In this document: one piece after another, positions 15,378 to 23,931 of the stretch | How positions within the stretch are numbered: the stretch's first letter is position 1 | Layout: every line of letters starts with the position of its first letter | Origin: CAYNWK01 sp964400875 | Lineage (GTDB): Bacteria > Chloroflexota > Anaerolineae > Anaerolineales > UBA4823 | Length of the DNA: 47,183 bases | Assembly: GCA_964400875.1 (NCBI GenBank) | Contig: CAYNWK010000013.1 | Span: forward strand, 1 to 47,183 | Reading direction: 5' to 3' | Translations under genes and position numbers: made by a program | The notes under the pieces: generated by a model | Told to the model about the DNA's origin: nothing | What the model saw: the letters and a program-made list of their open reading frames with translations, nothing else | The model's database searches: none

Positions 15378-15404
15378 GGGCTGCCTTAATGATGAAGGCA
15401 GCCC
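15378..15404 (+). terminator. Second hairpin after the amylopullulanase gene
   Basis: GGGCTGCCTT pairs with AAGGCAGCCC around a seven-base loop, followed by CTTTG. It is tandem with the hairpin at 15319-15357 and probably serves as the main terminator. Confidence 0.55.
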
Positions 15405-15496
15405 CTTTGCATTGGGGGCGTGGAACAAACCGAAGCTCTCAGATGCCGCTAATCGTAGAGAGGCGCGGGGTTTGTTACAATTGGGTAAACGTACAG

Positions 15497-16711
15497 ATGG
15501 ACGCTGCCTTGAAGAAAATCCCACGATATATACTCTTGACGTTATTCGCCCTGCTTGCTAGCGGTTGTACGCTGCGCATTGGGGGTTCCTCGAAGGTTGA
15601 CGAGCCGTCTGCTCCGACCGCAGTGCCGGTGCAGGATTCCGCCGAAGCAGTGCGCGGCGAAGCGATCGTCCCTCCTGAAAACCCGATCACCCTGCCGGCG
15701 GGCTTCGGTATTTCCGTCTACATTCAGGGTCTGCAGAGCCCGCGCATGATGACCCTGGGCCCCGATGGGGCGCTCTACGTCGCTGAGCGCGGCGCCGGGC
15801 GCATCCTGCGTCTGCCCGACGCAAACGGAGACGGCCGGGCAGACGGCGCGCGGCCCGTCGCCGAAGACCTGGATGCGCCCAGCAGCCTGGCCTTCTACGA
15901 AGATGGCTCGCTTTACGTCGGCGAAACTACCCGCGTGCTGCGCTTGAGCCAGCCTGATGAGGACGGCGTCTTCCAGCAGCGCGAGACGGTCATCAGCGAC
16001 TTGCCGGCTGGCGGGCACAGCACGCGCACCGTGTTGTTCAGCCCGGATTTCAGCGCGCTATTCGTTTCGATTGGTTCCTCCTGCAACATTTGCCAGGAGG
16101 ACGACCCCCGCCGGGCTGCTATCCTGCGCTACAATCCGGACGGCAGCGGCGAAACGATCTTCGCGAGCGGTCTGCGCAACGCTGTGGGCCTCGCTTTTCC
16201 TCCCGGCTCGGATCAGCTCTGGGCTACCAACAACGGGAGGGATTGGTTGGGCGACGACCAGCCTCCCGAAACAGTCTATCGCGTGGACGAAGGTCAGGAT
16301 TACGGCTGGCCCACCTGCCACGCCGGGCGCATCGTTGATCCCGACTTTGGCGCTGCGGGCAGCTGTTCAGGCGTGCCCGAAGCCGACGTCGAGATGCAAG
16401 CCCACGCCGCTCCACTTGGCCTGGAGTTCTATCGCGGCGACCAGTTCCCCGCGGAATACCGGGGCGATCTCTTCGTCGCCCTGCACGGCTCGTGGAACCG
16501 CAGCGAGCCAACAGGGTATAAAGTCGTGCGCATCCCCTTCGATGAGGGTGGGGTCGGTTCCCCAGGCCCGGTGGAGGAGTTCGCCACGGGCTGGCTGATC
16601 GGCAGCTCGGCCTGGGGTCGCCCGGTGGACTTGATTACAGGCTCCGACGGCAGCCTATTCCTCTCTGATGACGCCGGTGGTACGATCTACCGGATTTTTT
16701 ATGACCGCTAA
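15497..16711 (+). CDS. PQQ-type sugar dehydrogenase-like lipoprotein
   Basis: This 404-residue exported lipoprotein (lipobox LLASGC) has the six-bladed propeller of soluble glucose/sorbosone dehydrogenases: LPAGFGISVYIQGLQSPRMM, GPDGALYVAERGAGRI, GHSTRTVLFSPD, the blade GLRNAVGLAF, and LFVALHGSWNR near the C-terminus. Family members oxidise aldoses with PQQ and pass electrons to a carrier. Some relatives bind no PQQ, so the activity is probable, not certain. A Cys pair near CNICQEDDP is present. The upstream frame is open for 60 more codons but would start inside the hairpins, so the ATG at 15497, just before the signal peptide, is preferred. It follows the amylopullulanase, which fits work on released sugars. 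Confidence 0.82.
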   Translation: MDAALKKIPRYILLTLFALLASGCTLRIGGSSKVDEPSAPTAVPVQDSAEAVRGEAIVPPENPITLPAGFGISVYIQGLQSPRMMTLGPDGALYVAERGAGRILRLPDANGDGRADGARPVAEDLDAPSSLAFYEDGSLYVGETTRVLRLSQPDEDGVFQQRETVISDLPAGGHSTRTVLFSPDFSALFVSIGSSCNICQEDDPRRAAILRYNPDGSGETIFASGLRNAVGLAFPPGSDQLWATNNGRDWLGDDQPPETVYRVDEGQDYGWPTCHAGRIVDPDFGAAGSCSGVPEADVEMQAHAAPLGLEFYRGDQFPAEYRGDLFVALHGSWNRSEPTGYKVVRIPFDEGGVGSPGPVEEFATGWLIGSSAWGRPVDLITGSDGSLFLSDDAGGTIYRIFYDR

Positions 16712-16800
16712 ACAAGGATACAATACTCACCAGACAAACCCACCAGGGAAATGAAAAGAGCCTGGCACCTGCCCACGTACCGCTAAAGACAAGGTGATCC

Positions 16801-19326
16801 ATGGATACCAATGGCAACTACTACCTCGGACGCATCTACGACCCCACAACCGGGGAGACCACCGACCAGCCCCTGCTTTACGATCCGGACGACCTGACCA
16901 CCCACGCCGTGGCGGTCGGCATGACCGGTTCTGGCAAGACCGGTTTGTGCATCGACCTGCTGGAGGAAGCCGCCCTGAACGGCGTCCCGGCTTTGCTGAT
17001 CGATCCCAAGGGGGATATGACCAACGCGCTGCTGCACTTCCCCGACCTGGCTCCAGAGGATTTCCTACCCTGGGTCAACGCTGACGCCGCCCGCCGTGAA
17101 GACAAATCCGTCGAACAGGCAGCTGCAGAAGCTGCCGAACGCTGGCGGACAGGCCTGGAAGAATGGGGCATCGGTCCGGAGCGCATCCAGGCGCTGGGCG
17201 AAGCAGCCCACTTTGCCGTCTACACGCCCGGCTCCGACGCCGGCATCCCGGTGAGCATCCTATCCACGCTGAAAGCCCCCGAGATCCCCTGGGACTCCAA
17301 CCGCGAGCTTTTGCGCGAGAAGATCACCGGCACGGTCACCGCCCTGCTTGGTTTGGTCGGGCTGCAGGACATCGATCCCGTGCGCTCCCGCGAGCACATT
17401 CTGCTGGCCAACATCTTCGAACACGCCTGGAGCAGCGCAAAGGATCTGGACTTAAGCGAGCTGATCCTGCAGACCCAAAACCCGCCCTTTGACAAATTGG
17501 GGGTGTTCGACGTGGACATCTTCTTCCCCGAAAAAGAGCGTTTCGACCTGGCCATGCTGCTCAACAACATCCTGGCCGCGCCTGCTTTCCAGACCTGGAT
17601 CGAAGGGCAGCCGCTGGAGATCCCCGCACTGCTGCGCGCCCCGGACGGCAAACCGCGCCACAGCGTCTTTTACCTGGCGCATCTCTCCGGCGCCGAGCGC
17701 ATGTTCTTCGTCACCCTGCTGTATGCCGCCGTGGAAACCTGGATGCGCGCCCAGTCGGGCAGCAACACGCTGCGAGCCCTGATCTACTTCGATGAAATCT
17801 ACGGCTACCTGCCGCCGGTGAGCAACCCGCCCTCCAAGAGTCCCATGCTGCGCATGCTCAAACAGGCGCGCGCATTTGGGGTCGGGCAGGTGCTGGTCAC
17901 CCAGAACCCGGTAGACGTGGATTACAAGGCTCTTTCCAACGCCGGGACGTGGTTGATCGGCAAGCTGCAGACCGAGCAAGACAAGGCCCGCCTGCTGGAC
18001 GGTCTGGAGAGCGCTTCTTCCGGGGCGCTCGACCGGGGAGAGTACGACCGGCTGATCTCCGGCCTGGGCAAGCGCGTCTTTCTGCTGCACAACATCCACG
18101 CCGGGCATCCGCAGCTCTTCCAGACCCGCTGGGCGATGAACTACCTGGCCGGACCGTTAACCCGCACGCAGATACCGGCGCTCAACCGGCTTTCCGGCGC
18201 CCTCGCTGCGCCGGAGGCTGAGGGGCCATCTACCACTGCCGCCCAGGCGGAGACGACCGTCGCTGCGCCAGCCCGCGTGGAAGCTCCGGCGGCAGCGGAA
18301 GCCTCCTCCGCGACCAGCCTGGGCACCACCACGCGCCCGGTGGTACCCTCGGTGGTTGATGAGCTCTTCCTGCCCAACAATTTGACCCTCACCGAGGCGG
18401 CCAAGGCCGATGACCACACGCTCTCCACAGAGGCCAGCCGGTTAGGGCTGCGTTACCGGCCCGTATTGCTCGCCCAGGCCAGCATCCGCTTTTTACAGCG
18501 CAAGTATGGCCTGGATCACGAAGCCCGGCGCAGCGTACTGGCGGTGGACCCCGACCGGCGCGGCATGCTGCGCTGGGACGACCACCTTTCCAGCCCGGTC
18601 GATCCTCACCAGCTCGACCGTCAGCCGGCGCCCGAAGCGTATTTCACAACCCTGGACGCCCCCTTTACCGACGACAAAACCTTGCGGGCGATGAAAACCG
18701 ATTTTGAAGACTGGGCCTACCGCACCACCCAGGTGCAGGTGCGCGCCAACGAAACCCTCAAAATCTACGCCGGTCCGGACGTCTCGCAGGCCGAATTCCG
18801 CCGGATGTGCGCTGATGCTGCCCGTGAGCAGCGCGACGCCGAAGCCCAGAAAGTGGCCGATTCTTATGACAAAAAGATCGAACGGGTGAAAGATAAATTA
18901 GCCCGTGAGGAGCGCGAGCTCAGCGAGGACGAGACCGAACTATCACAGCGCAAGATGGAGGAGCTTGGCACTCACGCCGAGAACATCCTCAGCCTGTTCG
19001 GCAGCCGCAGCCGACGGCGTATTTCCACCTCCCTGTCCAAGCGCCGTATGACCGAGCAGGCGAAGGCTGACGTCGAAGAATCGGAAGACGCCATTAAGCA
19101 ATATTTGCAGGACATTGCCAAGTTGGACAAAGAAAAAGAATCCGCCCTTGAAGACGTCCAGCGTAAATGGGGCGAGATCGCCGAAGAGCAAAGTGAGATC
19201 CTCGTCACTCCCTACAAAAAAGACATCCTGATCGAGCTGTTCGGTGTGGCCTGGTTCCCATACCACGTGGTCGAGGACCAGGAACGTACGATCGAACTGC
19301 CCGGTTTCAGCCCTACAGCAGGATAG
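16801..19326 (+). CDS. HerA/DUF87-like P-loop ATPase with C-terminal coiled coil
   Basis: This 841-residue cytoplasmic protein has Walker A GMTGSGKT at 40-47, LLIDPKGD at about 66-73 and Walker B LIYFDEI at about 329-335, all typical of the HerA/FtsK-like DUF87 ATPases that move DNA or act in repair and conflict complexes. VLVTQNPVDVDYKALSNAGTW is a sensor-like stretch of this family. An Ala/Thr-rich linker follows (about 475-515), then a second domain, a long charged coiled coil (about 675-810) and a short C-terminal domain. No HerA-partner nuclease (NurA) lies nearby, so a DNA-end-processing role is not supported by context. The SD is AAGGTGATCC. The gene appears to be transcribed alone. 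Confidence 0.8.
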   Translation: MDTNGNYYLGRIYDPTTGETTDQPLLYDPDDLTTHAVAVGMTGSGKTGLCIDLLEEAALNGVPALLIDPKGDMTNALLHFPDLAPEDFLPWVNADAARREDKSVEQAAAEAAERWRTGLEEWGIGPERIQALGEAAHFAVYTPGSDAGIPVSILSTLKAPEIPWDSNRELLREKITGTVTALLGLVGLQDIDPVRSREHILLANIFEHAWSSAKDLDLSELILQTQNPPFDKLGVFDVDIFFPEKERFDLAMLLNNILAAPAFQTWIEGQPLEIPALLRAPDGKPRHSVFYLAHLSGAERMFFVTLLYAAVETWMRAQSGSNTLRALIYFDEIYGYLPPVSNPPSKSPMLRMLKQARAFGVGQVLVTQNPVDVDYKALSNAGTWLIGKLQTEQDKARLLDGLESASSGALDRGEYDRLISGLGKRVFLLHNIHAGHPQLFQTRWAMNYLAGPLTRTQIPALNRLSGALAAPEAEGPSTTAAQAETTVAAPARVEAPAAAEASSATSLGTTTRPVVPSVVDELFLPNNLTLTEAAKADDHTLSTEASRLGLRYRPVLLAQASIRFLQRKYGLDHEARRSVLAVDPDRRGMLRWDDHLSSPVDPHQLDRQPAPEAYFTTLDAPFTDDKTLRAMKTDFEDWAYRTTQVQVRANETLKIYAGPDVSQAEFRRMCADAAREQRDAEAQKVADSYDKKIERVKDKLAREERELSEDETELSQRKMEELGTHAENILSLFGSRSRRRISTSLSKRRMTEQAKADVEESEDAIKQYLQDIAKLDKEKESALEDVQRKWGEIAEEQSEILVTPYKKDILIELFGVAWFPYHVVEDQERTIELPGFSPTAG

Positions 19327-19370
19327 CCCATCCTCTTCCCCTTATCAACCTCCAGGAATGGATAGCGCGC

Positions 19371-21464
19371 ATGAACACTGTCATTACACCAAAATATGCC
19401 TACCCTGCCGCCCACAAGGCCGAGGTCGTCGAGGATTACCACGGCACGGCTGTGGCTGATCCCTACCGTTGGCTGGAAGACCCTGAAAGCCCGGAGACCC
19501 GGGCGTTCACCGCTGCCCAGAACGCGCTGACCGAATCGTTCCTCTCCGGCAACCCGGACCGCGCCCGGATCGGGGCCCGGCTGGCCAAGCTGTGGGGCTT
19601 CCCGCAGTACGGCCCGGTCACCAAGAAGAAAGACCGTTATTTCTTCACCCTGTATCAAGGTTTGCAGAACCAGCCGGTGCTGTACGTTCAGTCCGGCCTG
19701 GAAGGTGAGCCACGCCCGCTGCTCGATCCCAACCGGATCAGCGAGGACGGCACGGTGGCGCTGATCACCCAATCCTACACGGAAGATGGTTCACTGCTGG
19801 CATACGGACTGTCCACCAGCGGCAGCGATTGGCAAGAAGTGCGCGTGCGCGAGGTCGCCAACGGTGAGGACTACCCCGACGTGATCCGTTGGACCAAGTT
19901 CGCCAACCTGGCCTGGGCGGCGGATCGATCAGGGTTTTTCTACAACCGTCTGCCCGAACCCGGCAGCGTGCCCACGGAAGACCAGAACCACTTCAGCCAG
20001 GTGTTCTGGCACCGCCTGGGCGACTCCCAAGCTGAGGATACGCTGATTTACGAAGACCCGGAGCGCAAGGAGCTCAGCTTCGAACCGCTGATGGACGACG
20101 ATGGCGCGGTACTGCTGCTGTACGTCTATCACGGCACCGACCACCGCAACGGAATCTATTACTATTCGCTGAAAGGCGACGGCCTGCACGGCGGCGATGT
20201 GGTACAGCTCTTGGAGGTCGGCGAGGCCCGCTTCGACCCGCTGGGCAACCACGGCGCAACCTTTTATTTCCTGACCGACCTGGAGGCGCCGCGCGGGCAG
20301 ATCATCGCCATCGACCTGGAACGCCCGCAGCGAGAGAACTGGGTCACCCTGGTCCCTGAGGACGATGATGCTCTGGATTTCGCCGCGCTGGTGAACGACC
20401 ATTTCGTAGTCGCCGCCAAACGCGATGCCCATCACCGGCTGCTGACCTACACCCTGGCGGGCGAGCTCGCCCGGGAGATCGACCTGCCCACCCTGGGCGC
20501 GGTGGAGCCCTTTCAAGGCGGGCGGGACGACGGTGAGCTCTTCCTGCTGTTCACCTCCTTCACCTACCCGCCGACTCCCTTGCGCTATGATTTCGCCAGC
20601 GGCTTGCTGGCTCCTTTTAAAGCAGTCCAGCTCGGTTTCGACGCCTCGCGCTACGCAACCACCCAGGTCTTTTATCCTTCCAAGGACGGCACGCGCGTGC
20701 CCATGTTCCTCACCCACCGGGTAGGGCTGCAGTTGGATGGGAACAACCCCACCCTGCTGTACGGCTACGGCGGCTTCAATATCAGCCTGACGCCCTTTTT
20801 CAAGGTGCCCCCGCTGGTCTGGCTGGAGCAAGGCGGAGTGTACGCGGTTGCCAACCTGCGCGGCGGCGACGAGTACGGCGAGGAATGGCACCAGGCCGGC
20901 ATGCTGGAGCGCAAGCAGAACGTCTTCGACGATTTCATCGCCGCCGGGGAATGGCTGATCGAGCAAGGCTACACTTCCCGGAGCAGGCTGGTGATCGAAG
21001 GGCGCAGCAACGGCGGCCTGCTGGTGGCGGCCTGCGCCGTCCAGCGCCCCGACCTGTACGGCGCTGTGCTGTGCAACGTGCCGGTGGTAGATATGCTGCG
21101 CTACCACCGCTTCACCGTCGGCAGCTACTGGATCCCCGAATACGGCGACGCCGAGAACGATCCTGAGCACTTTCGCTTTTTGTACGCCTATTCGCCCCTG
21201 CACAACGTCAAACCCGGCGCGGCTTACCCGCCAATGCTGATCACCTCAGCCGATACCGATGACAGGGTGGTGCCAGCTCACGCCAAGAAGTTCGCCGCCA
21301 CCCTGCAGGCCCTGGCTCCTGGTGGGGGGCCAACCCTGCTGCGCGTCGAGACCAAAGCCGGGCACGGCATGGGCAAGCCGGTCTCCAAGCTGATCGAGGA
21401 AAGCGCCGATATTTACGCTTTTGCCTTCAAGATCTCGGAAATGTCCTGGAAAGAAAACTCGTGA
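19371..21464 (+). CDS. Prolyl oligopeptidase (S9A family)
   Basis: This 697-residue serine peptidase cleaves short peptides after proline. The N-terminal propeller gates access to a C-terminal alpha/beta-hydrolase domain. The catalytic triad is visible: Ser546 in GRSNGG, Asp in DTDDRVVP (about residue 629) and His665 in KAGHGMG. The N-terminal signature DPYRWLEDPESPET and the length match the bacterial family. There is no signal peptide, so it should be cytoplasmic. The stop is followed after 38 bases by the Tag start, so this gene probably opens a transcript that includes the next three genes. Confidence 0.93.
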   Translation: MNTVITPKYAYPAAHKAEVVEDYHGTAVADPYRWLEDPESPETRAFTAAQNALTESFLSGNPDRARIGARLAKLWGFPQYGPVTKKKDRYFFTLYQGLQNQPVLYVQSGLEGEPRPLLDPNRISEDGTVALITQSYTEDGSLLAYGLSTSGSDWQEVRVREVANGEDYPDVIRWTKFANLAWAADRSGFFYNRLPEPGSVPTEDQNHFSQVFWHRLGDSQAEDTLIYEDPERKELSFEPLMDDDGAVLLLYVYHGTDHRNGIYYYSLKGDGLHGGDVVQLLEVGEARFDPLGNHGATFYFLTDLEAPRGQIIAIDLERPQRENWVTLVPEDDDALDFAALVNDHFVVAAKRDAHHRLLTYTLAGELAREIDLPTLGAVEPFQGGRDDGELFLLFTSFTYPPTPLRYDFASGLLAPFKAVQLGFDASRYATTQVFYPSKDGTRVPMFLTHRVGLQLDGNNPTLLYGYGGFNISLTPFFKVPPLVWLEQGGVYAVANLRGGDEYGEEWHQAGMLERKQNVFDDFIAAGEWLIEQGYTSRSRLVIEGRSNGGLLVAACAVQRPDLYGAVLCNVPVVDMLRYHRFTVGSYWIPEYGDAENDPEHFRFLYAYSPLHNVKPGAAYPPMLITSADTDDRVVPAHAKKFAATLQALAPGGGPTLLRVETKAGHGMGKPVSKLIEESADIYAFAFKISEMSWKENS

Positions 21465-21502
21465 CCTATGCACTTGGAGGAGAGTTAGGGGAGTTTCGAA
21501 AC

Positions 21503-22081
21503 ATGGACGTGCAACGCTGCGAATGGGCTGCGGGCGACCCGCTCTATCAAACCTATCACGACGAGGAGTGGGGCGTCCCGGTGCATGATGACCGCCGCTT
21601 GTTCGAATTGCTGATCCTGGAGGGCGCCCAGGCCGGTTTGAGCTGGATCACCATTCTCAGGAAACGTGAGAACTACCGTCGGGCTTTCGAGGCTTTCGAC
21701 CCTGCCGTCGTGGCGCGTTTCGATCAGGAGAAGGTCGCCGCGCTGCTGGCTGACCCCGGAATCGTGCGCAACCGCCTGAAGGTCGGGGCCGCCGTGCAGA
21801 ACGCCCGGGCTTTCCTAAAAATCCAGGCCGAGTTCGGTTCTTTCAGCGCTTACCTGTGGCCTTTCGTGGGCGGGGTGCCGATCGCCAACCACTGGACATC
21901 TCTGAGCGAGATCCCGGCGAAAACTAAAGAATCAGAAGTGCTAAGTAAGGACCTGAAAAAACGCGGCTTCAACTTCGTCGGCCCGACGATCTGCTATGCC
22001 TTCATGCAGGCTGTCGGCATGGTCAACGACCACCAGATAGATTGTTTCCGATACCAGGAGATCGTGGATACTTACGCATGA
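21503..22081 (+). CDS. tag: DNA-3-methyladenine glycosylase I
   Basis: This 192-residue base-excision repair enzyme removes 3-methyladenine from alkylated DNA. E. coli Tag has 187 residues. The zinc-site residues characteristic of Tag are present: Cys6 in RCEW, the early His in YHDEEWG, and His/Cys in DHQIDCF near the C-terminus. The family signature EEWGVPVHDDRRLFELLILEGAQAGLSW is intact. I chose the ATG at 21503, which has AGGGGAG before it. The frame opens 14 codons earlier with a GTG that overlaps the peptidase stop. Its stop overlaps the next start by ATGA, so the two genes are translationally coupled. Confidence 0.93.
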   Translation: MDVQRCEWAAGDPLYQTYHDEEWGVPVHDDRRLFELLILEGAQAGLSWITILRKRENYRRAFEAFDPAVVARFDQEKVAALLADPGIVRNRLKVGAAVQNARAFLKIQAEFGSFSAYLWPFVGGVPIANHWTSLSEIPAKTKESEVLSKDLKKRGFNFVGPTICYAFMQAVGMVNDHQIDCFRYQEIVDTYA

Positions 22082-22608
22082 CTTCACCTAAGGAAGACCA
22101 AGAAAAACCAACCCGGAATTCCGAACTACCCCCCGATAGGCTGAACGCCATCGGCGTACTCACCCGGCGGGAAGTGGAGGCCCGCTTGCTGGCCCCACTG
22201 ATCGACGCCCTGGGAGAGGAGTTCGGCCGCGAGCGTGTCATCGAGATCGTCAAGGATACGATCGTCGATATTGCCCGCCGACAAGGCGCCGAGCTGGCCA
22301 AAGCTAAGGGCGGGGATGATATAAAGACCTTCGCCGAATCGCTGGAAAACTGGAAGAAGGACGACGCCATGCAGATCGAAGTGTTGGGCCAGGACGACGC
22401 CCACTTCGACTTCAACGTCACCCGCTGCCGCTACGCCGAGATGTACCGCGCCCTGGGCATCCCCGAACTGGGCGCCGTGCTCTCGTGCAACCGGGACTGG
22501 GCGCTGATCGAGGGCTTCAACCCCGAGATCGAACTGTCCCGCACCCAGACCCTCATGGAAGGCGCACCTTACTGCAACTTCCGCTACAACCTGAAAGAAG
22601 ACGCATAG
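22078..22608 (+). CDS. L-2-amino-thiazoline-4-carboxylic acid hydrolase-like protein
   Basis: This 176-residue soluble protein resembles the ATC hydrolase family, which opens the thiazoline ring on the way to L-cysteine. It shows the family-like stretch HFDFNVTRCRYAEMYRALGIPELGAVLSCNRDW and EGFNPEIELSRTQTLMEGAPYCNFRY, with Cys residues in all the expected places. Many family members are uncharacterised and some may act on other small ring compounds, so the substrate is uncertain. The start ATG lies in an ATGA overlap with tag, so the two proteins are coupled. A reason for pairing with a DNA glycosylase is not obvious. Confidence 0.78.
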   Translation: MTSPKEDQEKPTRNSELPPDRLNAIGVLTRREVEARLLAPLIDALGEEFGRERVIEIVKDTIVDIARRQGAELAKAKGGDDIKTFAESLENWKKDDAMQIEVLGQDDAHFDFNVTRCRYAEMYRALGIPELGAVLSCNRDWALIEGFNPEIELSRTQTLMEGAPYCNFRYNLKEDA

Positions 22609-22633
22609 CAACCTGCGTCAGACCTATCCTGCC

Positions 22634-23233
22634 ATGCTCACCTCCGTACTCCTGATCTTGCTCGCCGTCCTCGTTTATGGCGCGGTCCACTCGCTGCTAG
22701 CTTCGCTGTGGGCCAAGGCCCACGCCAGGCGGCTGTTCGGTTCGCTCGCCGAGCGCCTCTACCGGCTGGGCTACAACGTCTTCGCCATCCTGACCTTGCT
22801 ACCGGTGCTGGCTCTACCGCTGGTGCTGCCCGATGAACCGCTTTACAGCATACCGTTTCCCGTAACCTTGCTGTCTCTGTTCATCCAGGCGCTGGCTGGC
22901 GGGGTGGTGCTGGTCGGACTGTTGCAGACTGGCTTGGGATCCTTCCTGGGGCTCCGCCAGCTGGCCGCGCCGCCTGGCGATCGCGAGCCGCGACTGGTGG
23001 TGCGCGGTTTGTACCGCTGGGTGCGTCACCCGCTCTACACCGCCGGGCTGATCTTCCTGTGGTTGACGCCGGTAATGACCGTCAACGTACTGGCGCTCGA
23101 CGCCAGCCTGACGGCTTATATCATCATCGGCGCGTTATTCGAGGAGCGGCGCTTGCTGAAGGAGTTCGGCCCGGCATACCAGCGATACCGGGAGGAGACG
23201 CCGATGCTGATCCCCGGATTGAAGTTAAGTTAA
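22634..23233 (+). CDS. Membrane methyltransferase-like protein (NnrU/isoprenylcysteine methyltransferase superfamily)
   Basis: This 199-residue integral membrane protein has about five hydrophobic segments and a C-terminal signature of the ICMT/PEMT/MddA superfamily: RGLYRWVRHPLYTAG, then a hydrophobic helix and EERRLLKEFGPAYQRYREETPMLIP. Family members use S-adenosylmethionine to methylate thiols, lipids or prenylated groups. MddA, a close layout, makes dimethyl sulfide from methanethiol. The true substrate cannot be told here. It lies 25 bases after the ATC-hydrolase-like gene, probably in the same transcript. The SD is weak. Confidence 0.75.
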   Translation: MLTSVLLILLAVLVYGAVHSLLASLWAKAHARRLFGSLAERLYRLGYNVFAILTLLPVLALPLVLPDEPLYSIPFPVTLLSLFIQALAGGVVLVGLLQTGLGSFLGLRQLAAPPGDREPRLVVRGLYRWVRHPLYTAGLIFLWLTPVMTVNVLALDASLTAYIIIGALFEERRLLKEFGPAYQRYREETPMLIPGLKLS

Positions 23234-23344
23234 CCTGAATTCGGTGTTAGGGTTTGAGCACAGCGTCCGTCTTTACGGATATCGCTGCAATACGGTGCGC
23301 ATTCAGCCGGTTTAATTGTTCCGCGGAACAATAGGAAACAATTC
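23234..23344 (+). repeat. Dispersed intergenic repeat, copy 2
   Basis: About 111 bases homologous to 4459-4570 in inverted orientation. It contains a perfect 18-base palindrome at 23315-23332 (ATTGTTCCG and its complement). It lies between the methyltransferase-like gene and the copper-chaperone gene. The palindrome could also end transcription in either direction. Confidence 0.7.
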
Positions 23345-23416
23345 TTGAAATATTTTACATATTTTTAAAGAACGAAACTTCCATAACAAAGTCGAAGATC
23401 GTTTGAAGAGGAAAAG

Positions 23417-23893
23417 ATGAAACGTATCTCAGGATTCCTGTTTATCTTCATGCTGGCTGCCCTGGCGCTCTCGGCCTGTGCAAGGCCGGGAAAGCTGAGC
23501 ATCCAGGACGCCTGGGCGCGCCCGGCTGACGCCGGGGGGACCAGCGCGGTGTATTTCACGCTGGTCAACGCCAGCGACGTGCCCGACTTGCTGACCGCCG
23601 CCCGCACCGACGCTGCTTTCGCCGCCGAGCTGCACGAAACTAAGCCCTCCGTTGTAGACGACGCTTCGGGGGATGGGGGCATGGACATGGGCGAGGGAGA
23701 GGTGATGCAGATGGTGCCGCGCGACTCCATCGCCGTGCCCACCGGCGAACAAGTCGAGTTCGCGCCCGGCGGCCTGCACGTCATGCTGATCGATCTGCAG
23801 CAGGACTTGACCCCCGGAGACATTATCGATGTCACCCTGGTGTTTGAAGAAGCCGGCGAGGTCCCGGTTCAGGTTGAAGTTAGGCAGCCTTAA
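23417..23893 (+). CDS. PCu(A)C-type copper chaperone lipoprotein
   Basis: This 158-residue exported lipoprotein (lipobox LALSAC, Cys21) belongs to the PCu(A)C family, which carries Cu(I) outside the membrane and often helps load cytochrome oxidase. The copper motif is visible: His73 in ELHET, Met89/91 and Met97/99 in the Met-rich loop, and His121-x-Met123 in GGLHVML. The N-terminal IQDAWARPA is also typical. GAGGAAAAG precedes the ATG. No Sco or cytochrome oxidase gene is in the window, so the partner is unknown. The gene converges with the regulator on the minus strand. Confidence 0.9.
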   Translation: MKRISGFLFIFMLAALALSACARPGKLSIQDAWARPADAGGTSAVYFTLVNASDVPDLLTAARTDAAFAAELHETKPSVVDDASGDGGMDMGEGEVMQMVPRDSIAVPTGEQVEFAPGGLHVMLIDLQQDLTPGDIIDVTLVFEEAGEVPVQVEVRQP

Positions 23894-23931
23894 CACCTGG
23901 TCGAATGGAAAAGAAGTTGAAGGGATAGGGG

